Source: Kiritimatiellia bacterium
Lineage (GTDB): Bacteria > Verrucomicrobiota > Kiritimatiellia > UBA8416 > SLMC01
Direction of reading: 5' to 3'
DNA: 5,452 nt
NCBI GenBank assembly: GCA_007133745.1
Contig: SLMC01000444.1
Span: forward strand, 1-5,452
This document shows positions 1 through 5,452 of the stretch, in pieces. The notes beneath the pieces are model-generated. The model saw only the letters and a list, made by a program, of their open reading frames with translations, did not search any database and was not told where the DNA came from. Position numbers and translations under genes: made by a program. Every line of letters begins with the position of its first letter. The stretch's first letter is position 1.

Positions 1-83
1 AGGTAAACGCGGTCGTTGGCCTTTCCGTGCTGGATACGGGAACGGCCCATCGCAACCACGCGATCATAGGACGGGCCGGTCAT
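1..83 (-). CDS. ablB: Beta-lysine N6-acetyltransferase AblB, N-terminal fragment (cut by window edge)
   Basis: Only the first 28 codons are present; the gene runs off the left edge. The visible peptide begins [20 protein letters not shown] and continues KANDRVYL. The pattern D-x-V...G-x-S-x-IQHG-x-x-NDR-x-YL is what I recall at the start of AblB proteins, which are GNAT-type enzymes. AblB acetylates the epsilon-amino group of beta-lysine with acetyl-CoA, giving the compatible solute N-epsilon-acetyl-beta-lysine in the cytoplasm. The start ATG overlaps the stop of the upstream aminomutase gene as ATGA, so the two are probably translationally coupled, with a GAGGA ribosome site inside the end of that gene. 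The acetyltransferase domain itself lies outside the window. The call therefore rests on the N-terminal motif plus adjacency to lysine 2,3-aminomutase, the standard ablA-ablB arrangement. Confidence 0.8.
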   Translation of the reverse strand, partial: MTGPSYDRVVAMGRSRIQHGKANDRVY

Positions 84-1411
84 GCGTTGTCTTCCTCGTC
101 CTCGTCCGTGCGCCGATCCATGCGTTCGTTGTTTTCGGGGGTCAGGGCGGTGGTTTCGTCGTAGTCGGCCAGCAGCTTTTCGATACCGATCGCCTCGCGT
201 TCCTCGCTGCCTTCCAAATTGAGCTGGAGATGGCAGTCGTCGCAGTTGCGGTCGCAGAAATAGCGTTCGTAAGAGTCCGGTTCCTTGTAGGTGGTGATGA
301 CCCCTTCGTAATTGCGCAGCACCACTTTATTGGTCGACCAGGAAATGAGGTAGGAGGGCATGACCGGGATCTTGCCGCCGCCGTGCGGCGCGTCGATGAC
401 ATAGGTCGGCACGGCGAGTCCGGAGGTGTGCCCGATCATGCTTTCCATGATTTCGATGCCCTTGCCGACGGGCGTCCGGAAATGGCTCAGGCCTTCGGAC
501 AGGTCGCATTGATAGAGATAGTAGGGGCGTACTCGGTTTTGCAGGAGACGGTGGCTAAGTTCGCGCATGATGCGCGGACAGTCGTTTACGCCCGCCAGCA
601 GGACCGACTGATTGCCGAGCGGGATGCCCGCGTCCGCGAGCCGGGCCAGCGCGGCCCGGGCCGCGGATGTCAGCTCGCGCGGATGATTGAAGTGCGTGTT
701 GATCCAGAGCGGATGATGCCGCTTGAGCATGGCCGTCAGTTCCGGCGTGATGCGATAGGGCAGCACGACGGGCGTACGGGTGCCGATGCGGACCATTTCC
801 ACATGGGGTATGGCGTGCAACTCGGTCAGCAGCCAGTCGATTCGGTCGTCGGGAAGCAGGAACGGATCGCCGCCCGACAGCAGTACGTCGCGCACCACAG
901 GGGTGTTGCGGATGTAGTCGAGCCCGGCTTCAAGGGCGGCGCGGTCGGGGATCGAGTCGCGATCGCCGACTTTGCGCTTGCGCGTGCAATGTCGGCAGTA
1001 CATGGCGCAGACATTGCTGACATGGAAGAGCACCCGGTCGGGATAGCGATGGGTAATGCCTTCGGCCGGGCTGTCGGAGTCTTCCGCCAGCGGATCGTCC
1101 ATTTCGTAGGGCAAGGTGTTCAGCTCTTCCGGCATGGGAACCGACTGTTTGAAGATCGGGTCGTTGCGATAGTCTTCGCGGTTGATCAGCGACAGATAAT
1201 AGGGCGTGGCCGACAGCGGGAATTTGTCGAGCGTTTCGATTAGCGCCTTCACATCCTCTTCCGGGAAGCGGACATTGAGCACTTTTTGCAGGGTTTCGAT
1301 GTCGCGTACGGCATGCTTGACATGCCAGCGCCAGTCGCTCCAATGCGACTGGTTGAAATCGGATCCGACCCGTTCGGTGATGGCCTGCTGTTTTTTCGAA
1401 TACTTTTTCAT
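80..1411 (-). CDS. ablA: L-lysine 2,3-aminomutase (radical SAM, PLP-dependent)
   Basis: Converts L-lysine to L-beta-lysine in the cytoplasm using SAM, a [4Fe-4S] cluster and PLP; this is the first step of N-epsilon-acetyl-beta-lysine synthesis. The 443-residue product matches the clostridial enzyme along its length. Visible are the radical SAM motif CAMYCRHC (C135, C139, C142), R144 (substrate carboxylate), the SGGD motif, and K347 in the GGGK segment (PLP lysine). Zinc-type cysteines are C278 and C386/C390/C393. D303 (YQCDLS) and D340 (IDAP) match the two aspartates that hold the lysine side chain in the clostridial enzyme; glutamate mutases carry Lys and Asn there. This argues for lysine, and the length plus C-terminal zinc region argue against EpmB. 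An ATG at 1438 adds nine residues but has no Shine-Dalgarno; the ATG at 1411 follows AAAGGGAAAG and clears the upstream stop by 16 bp, so I prefer it. The C-terminus is an unusual run of acidic residues. Confidence 0.95.
   Translation of the reverse strand: MKKYSKKQQAITERVGSDFNQSHWSDWRWHVKHAVRDIETLQKVLNVRFPEEDVKALIETLDKFPLSATPYYLSLINREDYRNDPIFKQSVPMPEELNTLPYEMDDPLAEDSDSPAEGITHRYPDRVLFHVSNVCAMYCRHCTRKRKVGDRDSIPDRAALEAGLDYIRNTPVVRDVLLSGGDPFLLPDDRIDWLLTELHAIPHVEMVRIGTRTPVVLPYRITPELTAMLKRHHPLWINTHFNHPRELTSAARAALARLADAGIPLGNQSVLLAGVNDCPRIMRELSHRLLQNRVRPYYLYQCDLSEGLSHFRTPVGKGIEIMESMIGHTSGLAVPTYVIDAPHGGGKIPVMPSYLISWSTNKVVLRNYEGVITTYKEPDSYERYFCDRNCDDCHLQLNLEGSEEREAIGIEKLLADYDETTALTPENNERMDRRTDEDEEDNA
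93..97 (-). promoter_or_regulatory. Ribosome binding site of ablB inside the end of ablA
   Basis: GAGGA on the minus strand lies 9 nt before the ATG at 83-81. It sits within the Asp/Glu codons (GAC/GAG/GAA) that encode the acidic C-terminal tail of the aminomutase. The same bases thus encode protein and probably recruit ribosomes for the next gene, which supports the chosen ablB start and coupling through the ATGA overlap. Confidence 0.55.
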
Positions 1412-1427
1412 GCGCTTGTCTTTCCCT

Positions 1428-2123
1428 TTACTTTTCATTCAAATGGAGACGGGAGAGGGCCTCTTCGATGGGGCCCTCGCTCGCAATTTGTCCGTTCATC
1501 AGGCACACGCCCCGGTCCGCAGCACGGCGGGCGAAGAGGATGTCGTGCGTAACGACGATGAAGTTTGTCTGGTCCTTGAGACTCCTCAGCCATTCGGCGA
1601 AGGCGTCGGTTGTGCGCGCGTCCAGCGCGCTGGTGGGTTCGTCCAGCAGCATATAGTCGGGCCGCAGCAGCAAGCCGCGCGCGATCGCGGCCCGTTGCGC
1701 CTGGCCGCCGCTGATTTGAGAGGGGTAGCGGTCGAGAATTTCGGCGATGCCCAGCCGTTCCAGCATCGCTTCCGCCTCCTGATCAGTCTCGCGCCGGTCG
1801 CGTCCGAAAGCATGCCGCATGGCCAGAGTCATGTTTTCGAGCACGGTCAGGTGCGGGAAGAGATAGAGCTTCTGGAAAACCATGCCGAGCCGTTGCCTGA
1901 AGGCGTGTTCCGGGATGTCGAACACGTCGGTACGGTCGTAAAGCGCCTGGCCTTGCGCGGGCCTGATGAATCGGCCCAGACACATCATCAGGGTTGTTTT
2001 GCCCGAGCCGCTTTCGCCCACGATCGCGGAGATGGCGTCGCGCGGAAATTCGACGCTGACCTCGCTCAGCGCGGCCGTTTCAGCGCCCGGATACCGGAAT
2101 GTGATGTTTTGGGCTTCAATCAT
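1428..2123 (-). CDS. Polar amino acid ABC transporter, ATP-binding protein (GlnQ/HisP type)
   Basis: This cytoplasmic ATPase subunit powers uptake through the fused receptor-permease encoded just upstream. The 231-residue protein is a single complete nucleotide-binding domain. It has Walker A GESGSGKT (36-43), Q-loop glutamine 84 in MVFQ, signature ISGGQAQR (137-144), Walker B YMLLDE (157-162), D-loop SALD (165-168) and switch histidine 193 in VTHD. All catalytic residues are present, so it should be active. Length and layout fit the PAAT family, whose ATPases are about 240 residues with no extra regulatory domain. The start ATG has AAAGGA 7 nt upstream and overlaps the end of the permease gene by 8 bp, so the two are probably made together. 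The next gene, lysine 2,3-aminomutase, follows within about 16 bp. The subfamily is sure; the substrate is not readable from this subunit. Confidence 0.93.
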   Translation of the reverse strand: MIEAQNITFRYPGAETAALSEVSVEFPRDAISAIVGESGSGKTTLMMCLGRFIRPAQGQALYDRTDVFDIPEHAFRQRLGMVFQKLYLFPHLTVLENMTLAMRHAFGRDRRETDQEAEAMLERLGIAEILDRYPSQISGGQAQRAAIARGLLLRPDYMLLDEPTSALDARTTDAFAEWLRSLKDQTNFIVVTHDILFARRAADRGVCLMNGQIASEGPIEEALSRLHLNEK

Positions 2124-3624
2124 GATCGAATCCTTTGGCTCGCATGCGCGCCTCGAGCTGGCCGGCCAGTTTCATCAGCGGAAAAGTCACCATGAAAAAC
2201 AACACGGCCGCAAGCAGGTAGTAGATCGGGTTGTAGGTCACGGAAACCACGGAGCGCACGTTGGAGATCAGTTCGCTGACCGTAACCACCGAGATCAGCG
2301 CGGTGTCCTTGATGAGAGCCACAACCGAATTCATCAAAGATGGCATGGCGATGCGAAAGGCTTGCGGCCAGACGATCAGACGGAATACCTGAACGGGGGA
2401 CAGCCCGATGGCGCGTCCGGCCAGACGTTGTCCGGGATCGACGGACATCAGTCCGGATCGAACCACTTCGGCCATGTAGGCGGCCGAGTTGACCGACAAG
2501 GTCAGTATGGAGGCCGCGAGCGGGGACAGGCTCATCCCGATCACCGGAATCATGCCCCACCCGTAATAGACGAAGAACAACTGGATCAGCACGGGCGTGC
2601 CGCGAATGAAGTCCACAACGCCCCGCGTCAGGGCGCGGACCGGCCCGCCGGACAGGTTCAGAACAATGCCGACCGGTATCGAGGCCAGGAAACCCAGCGT
2701 CAGCGACGCGGCGGCGACGAGCAACGTCAGCGCGAAGCCTTTCAGCAGAAATCGAAGCGCCAGCGCAAAGGTCATGGATTCAGGGCTGGCTGCGGACGCA
2801 TTCGGGTCGTCGTGACCGTCGGGCAGACCGAACCACCGGTCGAACAGCCGGTCGAGTGCGCCGGACGCGCGCATATCGGCCAAGGCCATGTTGATGCTTG
2901 CCAGCAGCGCCGTGTTTTCCAGGGCGACCGGAATGGCAATGCGCTCCTCGTAGAGCATGTCGCCTGCAGGCAGGAACGGCGCGCCGGCCGCGCGGATTTG
3001 CCAGGCGCCCACCAGCCGATCGCTCAGGAAACCGTCCAGACGGCCATGGATCAGATCCTGAAAGATTAACTGGGTGTCGTCGTAGGTGACGACGCGAACG
3101 TGTTCGGCATGGTGTTCTCGCAGGTATTGTTCGTAGGTTTCGCCGACAACTACGCCGATGCGCAGTCCCTCGATTCGGTCGATCCCGGGAATCTCGCCGC
3201 GACGGTCGCGATGAATGAACAGTTGCGCGCCGGAAAGATAGTAGGGTTCCGAAAAATGAACCACCTCCTCGCGCTGCGGCGTGACGGCCATCGAGCCGAT
3301 AATGGCGTCGTAGCGTCCGGCCAGCAGTCCGGCCAGAATGCCGTCCCACTCCGTGGTTACAATGTCCAGCGGACGATTCAGGCGTTCGGCTACGGCGCGC
3401 GAGACCGCGACATCGAATCCGTCCAGCTCGCCTTGCGTGTTGTAGAAGCTGAAGGGCGGATATCGTCCGGTGAGCGCGATGCGCAAGGGATCTTGAGTTC
3501 CGTCTTCCGCCGCCGTTCCGATCATGGCGAAACCGGCGAGCAACACGCCCCAAACGACGGTCCGCGCGGCGATTAGCGAGAAAAGGTTCCTGATAATCTT
3601 CAATAAAGTCCTGAAAACAAACAA
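2116..3624 (-). CDS. Fused amino-acid-binding protein and permease of a polar amino acid ABC importer
   Basis: One chain of about 502 residues combines the extracytoplasmic receptor and the membrane channel of a PAAT-family importer. Residues 1-40 hold a basic start and a hydrophobic segment ending near GTAAED, a signal peptide or signal anchor. Residues 47-265 form a bacterial extracellular solute-binding domain (family 3). R118 (TPQRE) and D202 (FLSDR) match the residues that bind the amino acid carboxylate and amine in HisJ/LAO proteins. Residues 292-490 form the HisM/GlnP-type permease, with DFIRGTPVLIQLFF, NSAAYMAEVVRSG and the ATPase-docking loop GRAIGLSPVQVFRLIVWPQA. As the only permease gene here it probably acts as a homodimer with two receptor domains. 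T52 stands where HisJ/LAO have the side-chain-contacting Asp, so lysine specificity is uncertain. The start is TTG: candidates are 3645, 3624 and 3603. I chose 3624 because GGAG lies 6 nt before it; 3603 also has AGGA 5 nt before it. Confidence 0.9.
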   Translation of the reverse strand: MFVFRTLLKIIRNLFSLIAARTVVWGVLLAGFAMIGTAAEDGTQDPLRIALTGRYPPFSFYNTQGELDGFDVAVSRAVAERLNRPLDIVTTEWDGILAGLLAGRYDAIIGSMAVTPQREEVVHFSEPYYLSGAQLFIHRDRRGEIPGIDRIEGLRIGVVVGETYEQYLREHHAEHVRVVTYDDTQLIFQDLIHGRLDGFLSDRLVGAWQIRAAGAPFLPAGDMLYEERIAIPVALENTALLASINMALADMRASGALDRLFDRWFGLPDGHDDPNASAASPESMTFALALRFLLKGFALTLLVAAASLTLGFLASIPVGIVLNLSGGPVRALTRGVVDFIRGTPVLIQLFFVYYGWGMIPVIGMSLSPLAASILTLSVNSAAYMAEVVRSGLMSVDPGQRLAGRAIGLSPVQVFRLIVWPQAFRIAMPSLMNSVVALIKDTALISVVTVSELISNVRSVVSVTYNPIYYLLAAVLFFMVTFPLMKLAGQLEARMRAKGFDHD

Positions 3625-3630
3625 AACAAT

Positions 3631-3634
3631 CTCC
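3631..3634 (-). promoter_or_regulatory. Ribosome binding site deciding the TTG start of the receptor-permease
   Basis: GGAG on the minus strand, within ACGGAG, is separated by 6 nt from a TTG at 3624-3622. The longer-frame TTG at 3645 has no such site and would lie only about 5 nt from the predicted transcription start. The third TTG at 3603 has AGGA 5 nt before it and remains a real alternative, since it also leaves a usable signal segment. Confidence 0.5.
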
Positions 3635-3655
3635 GTTTTTTTCAATGGCTGCCGT

Positions 3656-3680
3656 AAATCTGAACGATTTTAGTGGATTT
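3656..3680. repeat. Three evenly spaced 5-mers over the predicted promoter (possible operator)
   Basis: On the plus strand AAATC (3656-3660), GATTT (3666-3670) and GATTT (3676-3680) are each separated by exactly 5 bp. The first two form an inverted repeat with a 5-bp centre and the last two a direct repeat with a 10-bp period. The array fills the predicted spacer, covers most of the -10 box and touches the -35 box, where a regulator would act on the leftward unit. The units are short and AT-rich, so chance is possible. Confidence 0.25.
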
Positions 3681-3685
3681 GTCAA
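3657..3685 (-). promoter_or_regulatory. Predicted sigma-70-type promoter for the importer-ablAB unit
   Basis: A perfect TTGACA (3685-3680, minus strand) is followed by a 17-bp spacer and a weak -10 box CAGATT (3662-3657; 3 of 6 consensus bases). The start of transcription would fall near 3650, giving a leader of about 26 nt before the preferred TTG. A perfect -35 with a poor -10 is common where an activator or stress signal is needed. The assignment is by consensus matching only. Confidence 0.45.
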
Positions 3686-3765
3686 TATTTTATTTCATTC
3701 CGGCTTGCCGAGTCCGCCGTGTTCAGTTACTGTATGGGCTTTTGAGGAAGGAGAAAGGAACGTGT

Positions 3766-4065
3766 ATGCCGCCGGACGGACGACTTTTTCTGATATCGAT
3801 GCTGGCCAGCGTCACTACGGTGTTGCTGATTGTTTTTCAGGCGACATGGATCGTGCTGACGTTCGTATTGCGCAAACGCGGGCGCCGCGTGACCTATTTG
3901 CATCACAACTGGCAGAAAATCCAGGACGAAATCGCCCGTATTCAATCGACGGAAGAACGCGAGAAATACCAGCGCTGGGCCAAGGGATTACGCTACACGT
4001 ACGGCGTCTGGGCCTTGACCATGACGACCTTTGTCCTGTTGGCCTGGTTCATCTACCGCAGTTAG
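3766..4065 (+). CDS. Small protein with two predicted membrane helices, function unknown
   Basis: I do not recognise this 99-residue protein. Two hydrophobic stretches, about residues 7-36 (LFLISMLASVTTVLLIVF onward) and 77-96 (VWALTMTTFVLLAWFIY), flank a charged middle of about 40 residues. That middle includes RKRGRR just after the first helix and a Lys/Glu/Arg/Gln-rich stretch likely to be helical. The basic cluster suggests, by the positive-inside rule, a cytoplasmic loop with both termini outside. The start ATG is preceded by a strong purine run with AAGGAG and then AAAGGA, the latter 6 nt before the start. A GTG at 3673 would extend the frame by 31 residues but lacks such a site. It lies 32 bp before an MsbA-like exporter gene on the same strand and diverges from the importer-ablAB unit. 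This suggests co-transcription with the exporter, possibly as an accessory subunit, but nothing in the sequence proves that. Confidence 0.75.
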   Translation: MPPDGRLFLISMLASVTTVLLIVFQATWIVLTFVLRKRGRRVTYLHHNWQKIQDEIARIQSTEEREKYQRWAKGLRYTYGVWALTMTTFVLLAWFIYRS

Positions 4066-4097
4066 CGCCTTGATGCCGCGCGCGATTTCAAACTCTC

Positions 4098-5452
4098 ATG
4101 CTGAAACGTTTCATAAGCTATTACCGTCCGCATCGGCTCTTGCTGGGGATCGATCTGGGTGCGGCCCTGCTGCGTGCCGGGTTGACGATCATGATTCCCT
4201 GGCTGACGATACGCCTGCTCCAGGACGTGCCCAATCGTGAATTGCGCGAGATCGCCCTGCTGCTGGTCGCGCTCTTCGCCTTGTCCGCCGGCGTGGCCTT
4301 TTGCACCTACATCAACACGCGTTGGGGGCATGTGCTGGGCGTTCGCATGGAAACAGACATGCGCCAGGACCTGTTCACGCACCTGCAGAAGCTCTCTTTT
4401 CATTATTTCGATCGGACCAAAACGGGCCATATCATGTCTCGTATCTCCAACGATTTATTCACTATTGCCGAAGTGGCTCACCATGCGCCTGAAGATTTGT
4501 TCATTTCGTTTTGCCTGCTGACCGGGTCGCTGGCCGTGATGTACAGTTACAGTCCTGTCCTGACGCTGATTTCTCTTGCCCCCATTGTGCCTATGGCGCT
4601 GTGGGGCGGGATTTTTCGCAAACGGATGCGGGCGGGTTTCCGGCGGGTTCGCAAACGCATTGCCGACATCAACAGCCGCGTCGAAAACTCCATTCAGGGC
4701 ATACGCGAAGTCAAGTCCTATACCAACGAGGATTACGAGATCGAACGGTTCTTCGGCGTGAACGAAGAGTTTCGGTTCGCCAAGGAGGGCATGTACATTG
4801 TCATGGCCGGTTTTCATAGCGGAATGCTTTTTCTCTCGCGCTCGTACTCCCTAACCGTGCTGGGCGCGGGCGTGATTCTGATGCATGCGGGGCGGATTGA
4901 ATGGCCGGTGGTGCTTGGATTCTACATGTATGTCAACTTTTTAGTTCGCCCCATCGAGCGGCTGGTCAACTTTGTGGAGCAGTTTCAGCAGGGCGCGGCT
5001 TCGTTCGAGCGTTTTGTCGAAATTATGGAAATCGATCCCGATATTACCGACCGGCCCGGCGCCATCGATCCCGGCCGGGTCAAAGGGCGCATTCAACTGG
5101 ACGGGGTGTCCTTCAAGTACGCCGCGTCGCCCGACTGGGTGTTGGACGGGGTGTCGCTGACGATCGAACCGGGCCTTACCGTGGCGCTTGTCGGAGAGTC
5201 CGGCGCCGGCAAAAGCTCGCTGGTATCGTTGATTCCTCGCTTCTACGAGCCGCAGCAAGGACGCATTCTCATCGACGCACACGATGTGATGGCCCTGACC
5301 CAGAAAGCTTTGCGTCGCAATATCGGGCTGGTTCAGCAAAACGTGTTCCTGTTCGATTCGACTTTGCGCGACAATATCATGTTCGGCAACCCCGATGCGG
5401 ACGAGGACGCCCTGATTCAGGCCGCGAAGGATGCCAACATCTACGAGATGAT
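4098..5452 (+). CDS. MsbA-type ABC exporter half-transporter (membrane domain fused to ATPase), 3' end cut by window edge
   Basis: The open frame runs 451 codons from ATG to the window edge with no stop. Residues 1-300 are a type I ABC exporter membrane domain with about six helices, roughly at 13-40, 50-72, 133-152, 153-172, 237-263 and 268-288. It has the typical coupling segments LQKLSFHYFDRTKTGHIMSRISND (97-120) and ENSIQGIREVKSY (196-208). Residues about 330-451 begin the nucleotide-binding domain, with Walker A GESGAGKS (366-373) and Q-loop Q414 in LVQQNVFLF. The signature and Walker B motifs would lie past the edge, where about 130 residues are missing. Such proteins dimerise in the inner membrane and export lipids, lipid A-core, peptides or drugs. 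Substrate cannot be told from the family alone, so I give no symbol. The ATG is the only ATG/GTG/TTG in frame after the stop at 4071, though no clear Shine-Dalgarno precedes it; coupling to the small upstream gene could compensate. Confidence 0.92.
   Translation, partial: MLKRFISYYRPHRLLLGIDLGAALLRAGLTIMIPWLTIRLLQDVPNRELREIALLLVALFALSAGVAFCTYINTRWGHVLGVRMETDMRQDLFTHLQKLSFHYFDRTKTGHIMSRISNDLFTIAEVAHHAPEDLFISFCLLTGSLAVMYSYSPVLTLISLAPIVPMALWGGIFRKRMRAGFRRVRKRIADINSRVENSIQGIREVKSYTNEDYEIERFFGVNEEFRFAKEGMYIVMAGFHSGMLFLSRSYSLTVLGAGVILMHAGRIEWPVVLGFYMYVNFLVRPIERLVNFVEQFQQGAASFERFVEIMEIDPDITDRPGAIDPGRVKGRIQLDGVSFKYAASPDWVLDGVSLTIEPGLTVALVGESGAGKSSLVSLIPRFYEPQQGRILIDAHDVMALTQKALRRNIGLVQQNVFLFDSTLRDNIMFGNPDADEDALIQAAKDANIYEM

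Noticed and set aside
230..1243. 337-residue plus-strand open frame opposite the aminomutase gene
   Set aside because: It lies wholly antisense to a clearly homologous, motif-complete gene. Its translation is low-complexity and rich in Arg, Gly, Val and Ala, with no recognisable domain, as expected for a shadow frame in GC-rich DNA.
80..1411. Glutamate 2,3-aminomutase or EpmB (EF-P lysine modification) as the identity
   Set aside because: Both side-chain-binding aspartates of the lysine enzyme are present (D303, D340). The C-terminal cysteine region absent from EpmB is there, and the neighbour looks like AblB.
1966..3069. 367-residue plus-strand open frame opposite the ATPase and receptor-permease genes
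   Set aside because: It spans the antisense of two verified genes, is unusually rich in His, Gln, Arg and Gly, and shows no motif; it is a shadow frame.
2780..3685. 301-residue minus-strand frame, Arg- and Ser-rich
   Set aside because: It overlaps the receptor-permease in another frame on the same strand, and its composition is not protein-like.
3702..3733. Plus-strand promoter for the small membrane protein (TTGCCG, 17 bp, TACTGT)
   Set aside because: Matches to consensus are only 4 of 6 and 3 of 6, too weak to list as a feature, although some rightward promoter probably lies in this spacer.
4066..4097. Possible terminator between the small gene and the exporter gene
   Set aside because: No stable stem followed by a T-run is visible; the gap is short and read-through is likely.
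4031..4521. Short plus-strand frames of 69 and 94 codons near the start of the exporter
   Set aside because: They are out of frame with the continuous exporter reading frame from 4098, which has family motifs throughout; no frameshift is needed.

Overview
The window holds two divergent bacterial transcription units on either side of an AT-rich spacer (about 3625-3765). The rest is moderately GC-rich, by eye near 58%. Shine-Dalgarno sites, an apparent TTG start, a periplasmic-type solute receptor and an MsbA-like exporter indicate a bacterium, probably with a Gram-negative envelope. The radical-SAM, oxygen-sensitive aminomutase fits an anaerobe or microaerophile, and its pairing with AblB fits a salt-exposed organism. 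The lineage cannot be named from this sequence.

Leftward unit (3624 down to 1, minus strand), in transcription order: (1) a fused amino-acid receptor and permease of the polar amino acid ABC family; (2) its ATPase; (3) lysine 2,3-aminomutase (AblA/KamA); (4) the first 28 codons of a gene whose N-terminus looks like beta-lysine N6-acetyltransferase (AblB). Junctions are tight: an 8-bp overlap, a 16-bp gap, then a 4-bp ATGA overlap. AblA and AblB together make N-epsilon-acetyl-beta-lysine, a compatible solute. The unit therefore reads as an osmolyte module carrying its own predicted amino-acid importer. Lysine as the imported substrate is an inference from context. One side-chain pocket residue usual in lysine receptors appears replaced, so this is not settled.

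Spacer: a perfect TTGACA -35 with a weak -10 faces the leftward unit. Between and over these boxes lies a regular array of three 5-mers (AAATC, AAATC and its complement GATTT), each separated by 5 bp, which could be a regulator site.

Rightward unit (3766 to the window edge, plus strand): a 99-residue protein of unknown function with two predicted membrane helices and a charged middle, then, 32 bp on, an MsbA-type ABC exporter half-transporter. The exporter is open to the right edge and lacks its last part, including the signature and Walker B motifs. No RNA genes, insertion sequences, CRISPR arrays or convincing terminators were seen, and no gene-free stretch exceeds 300 bases.
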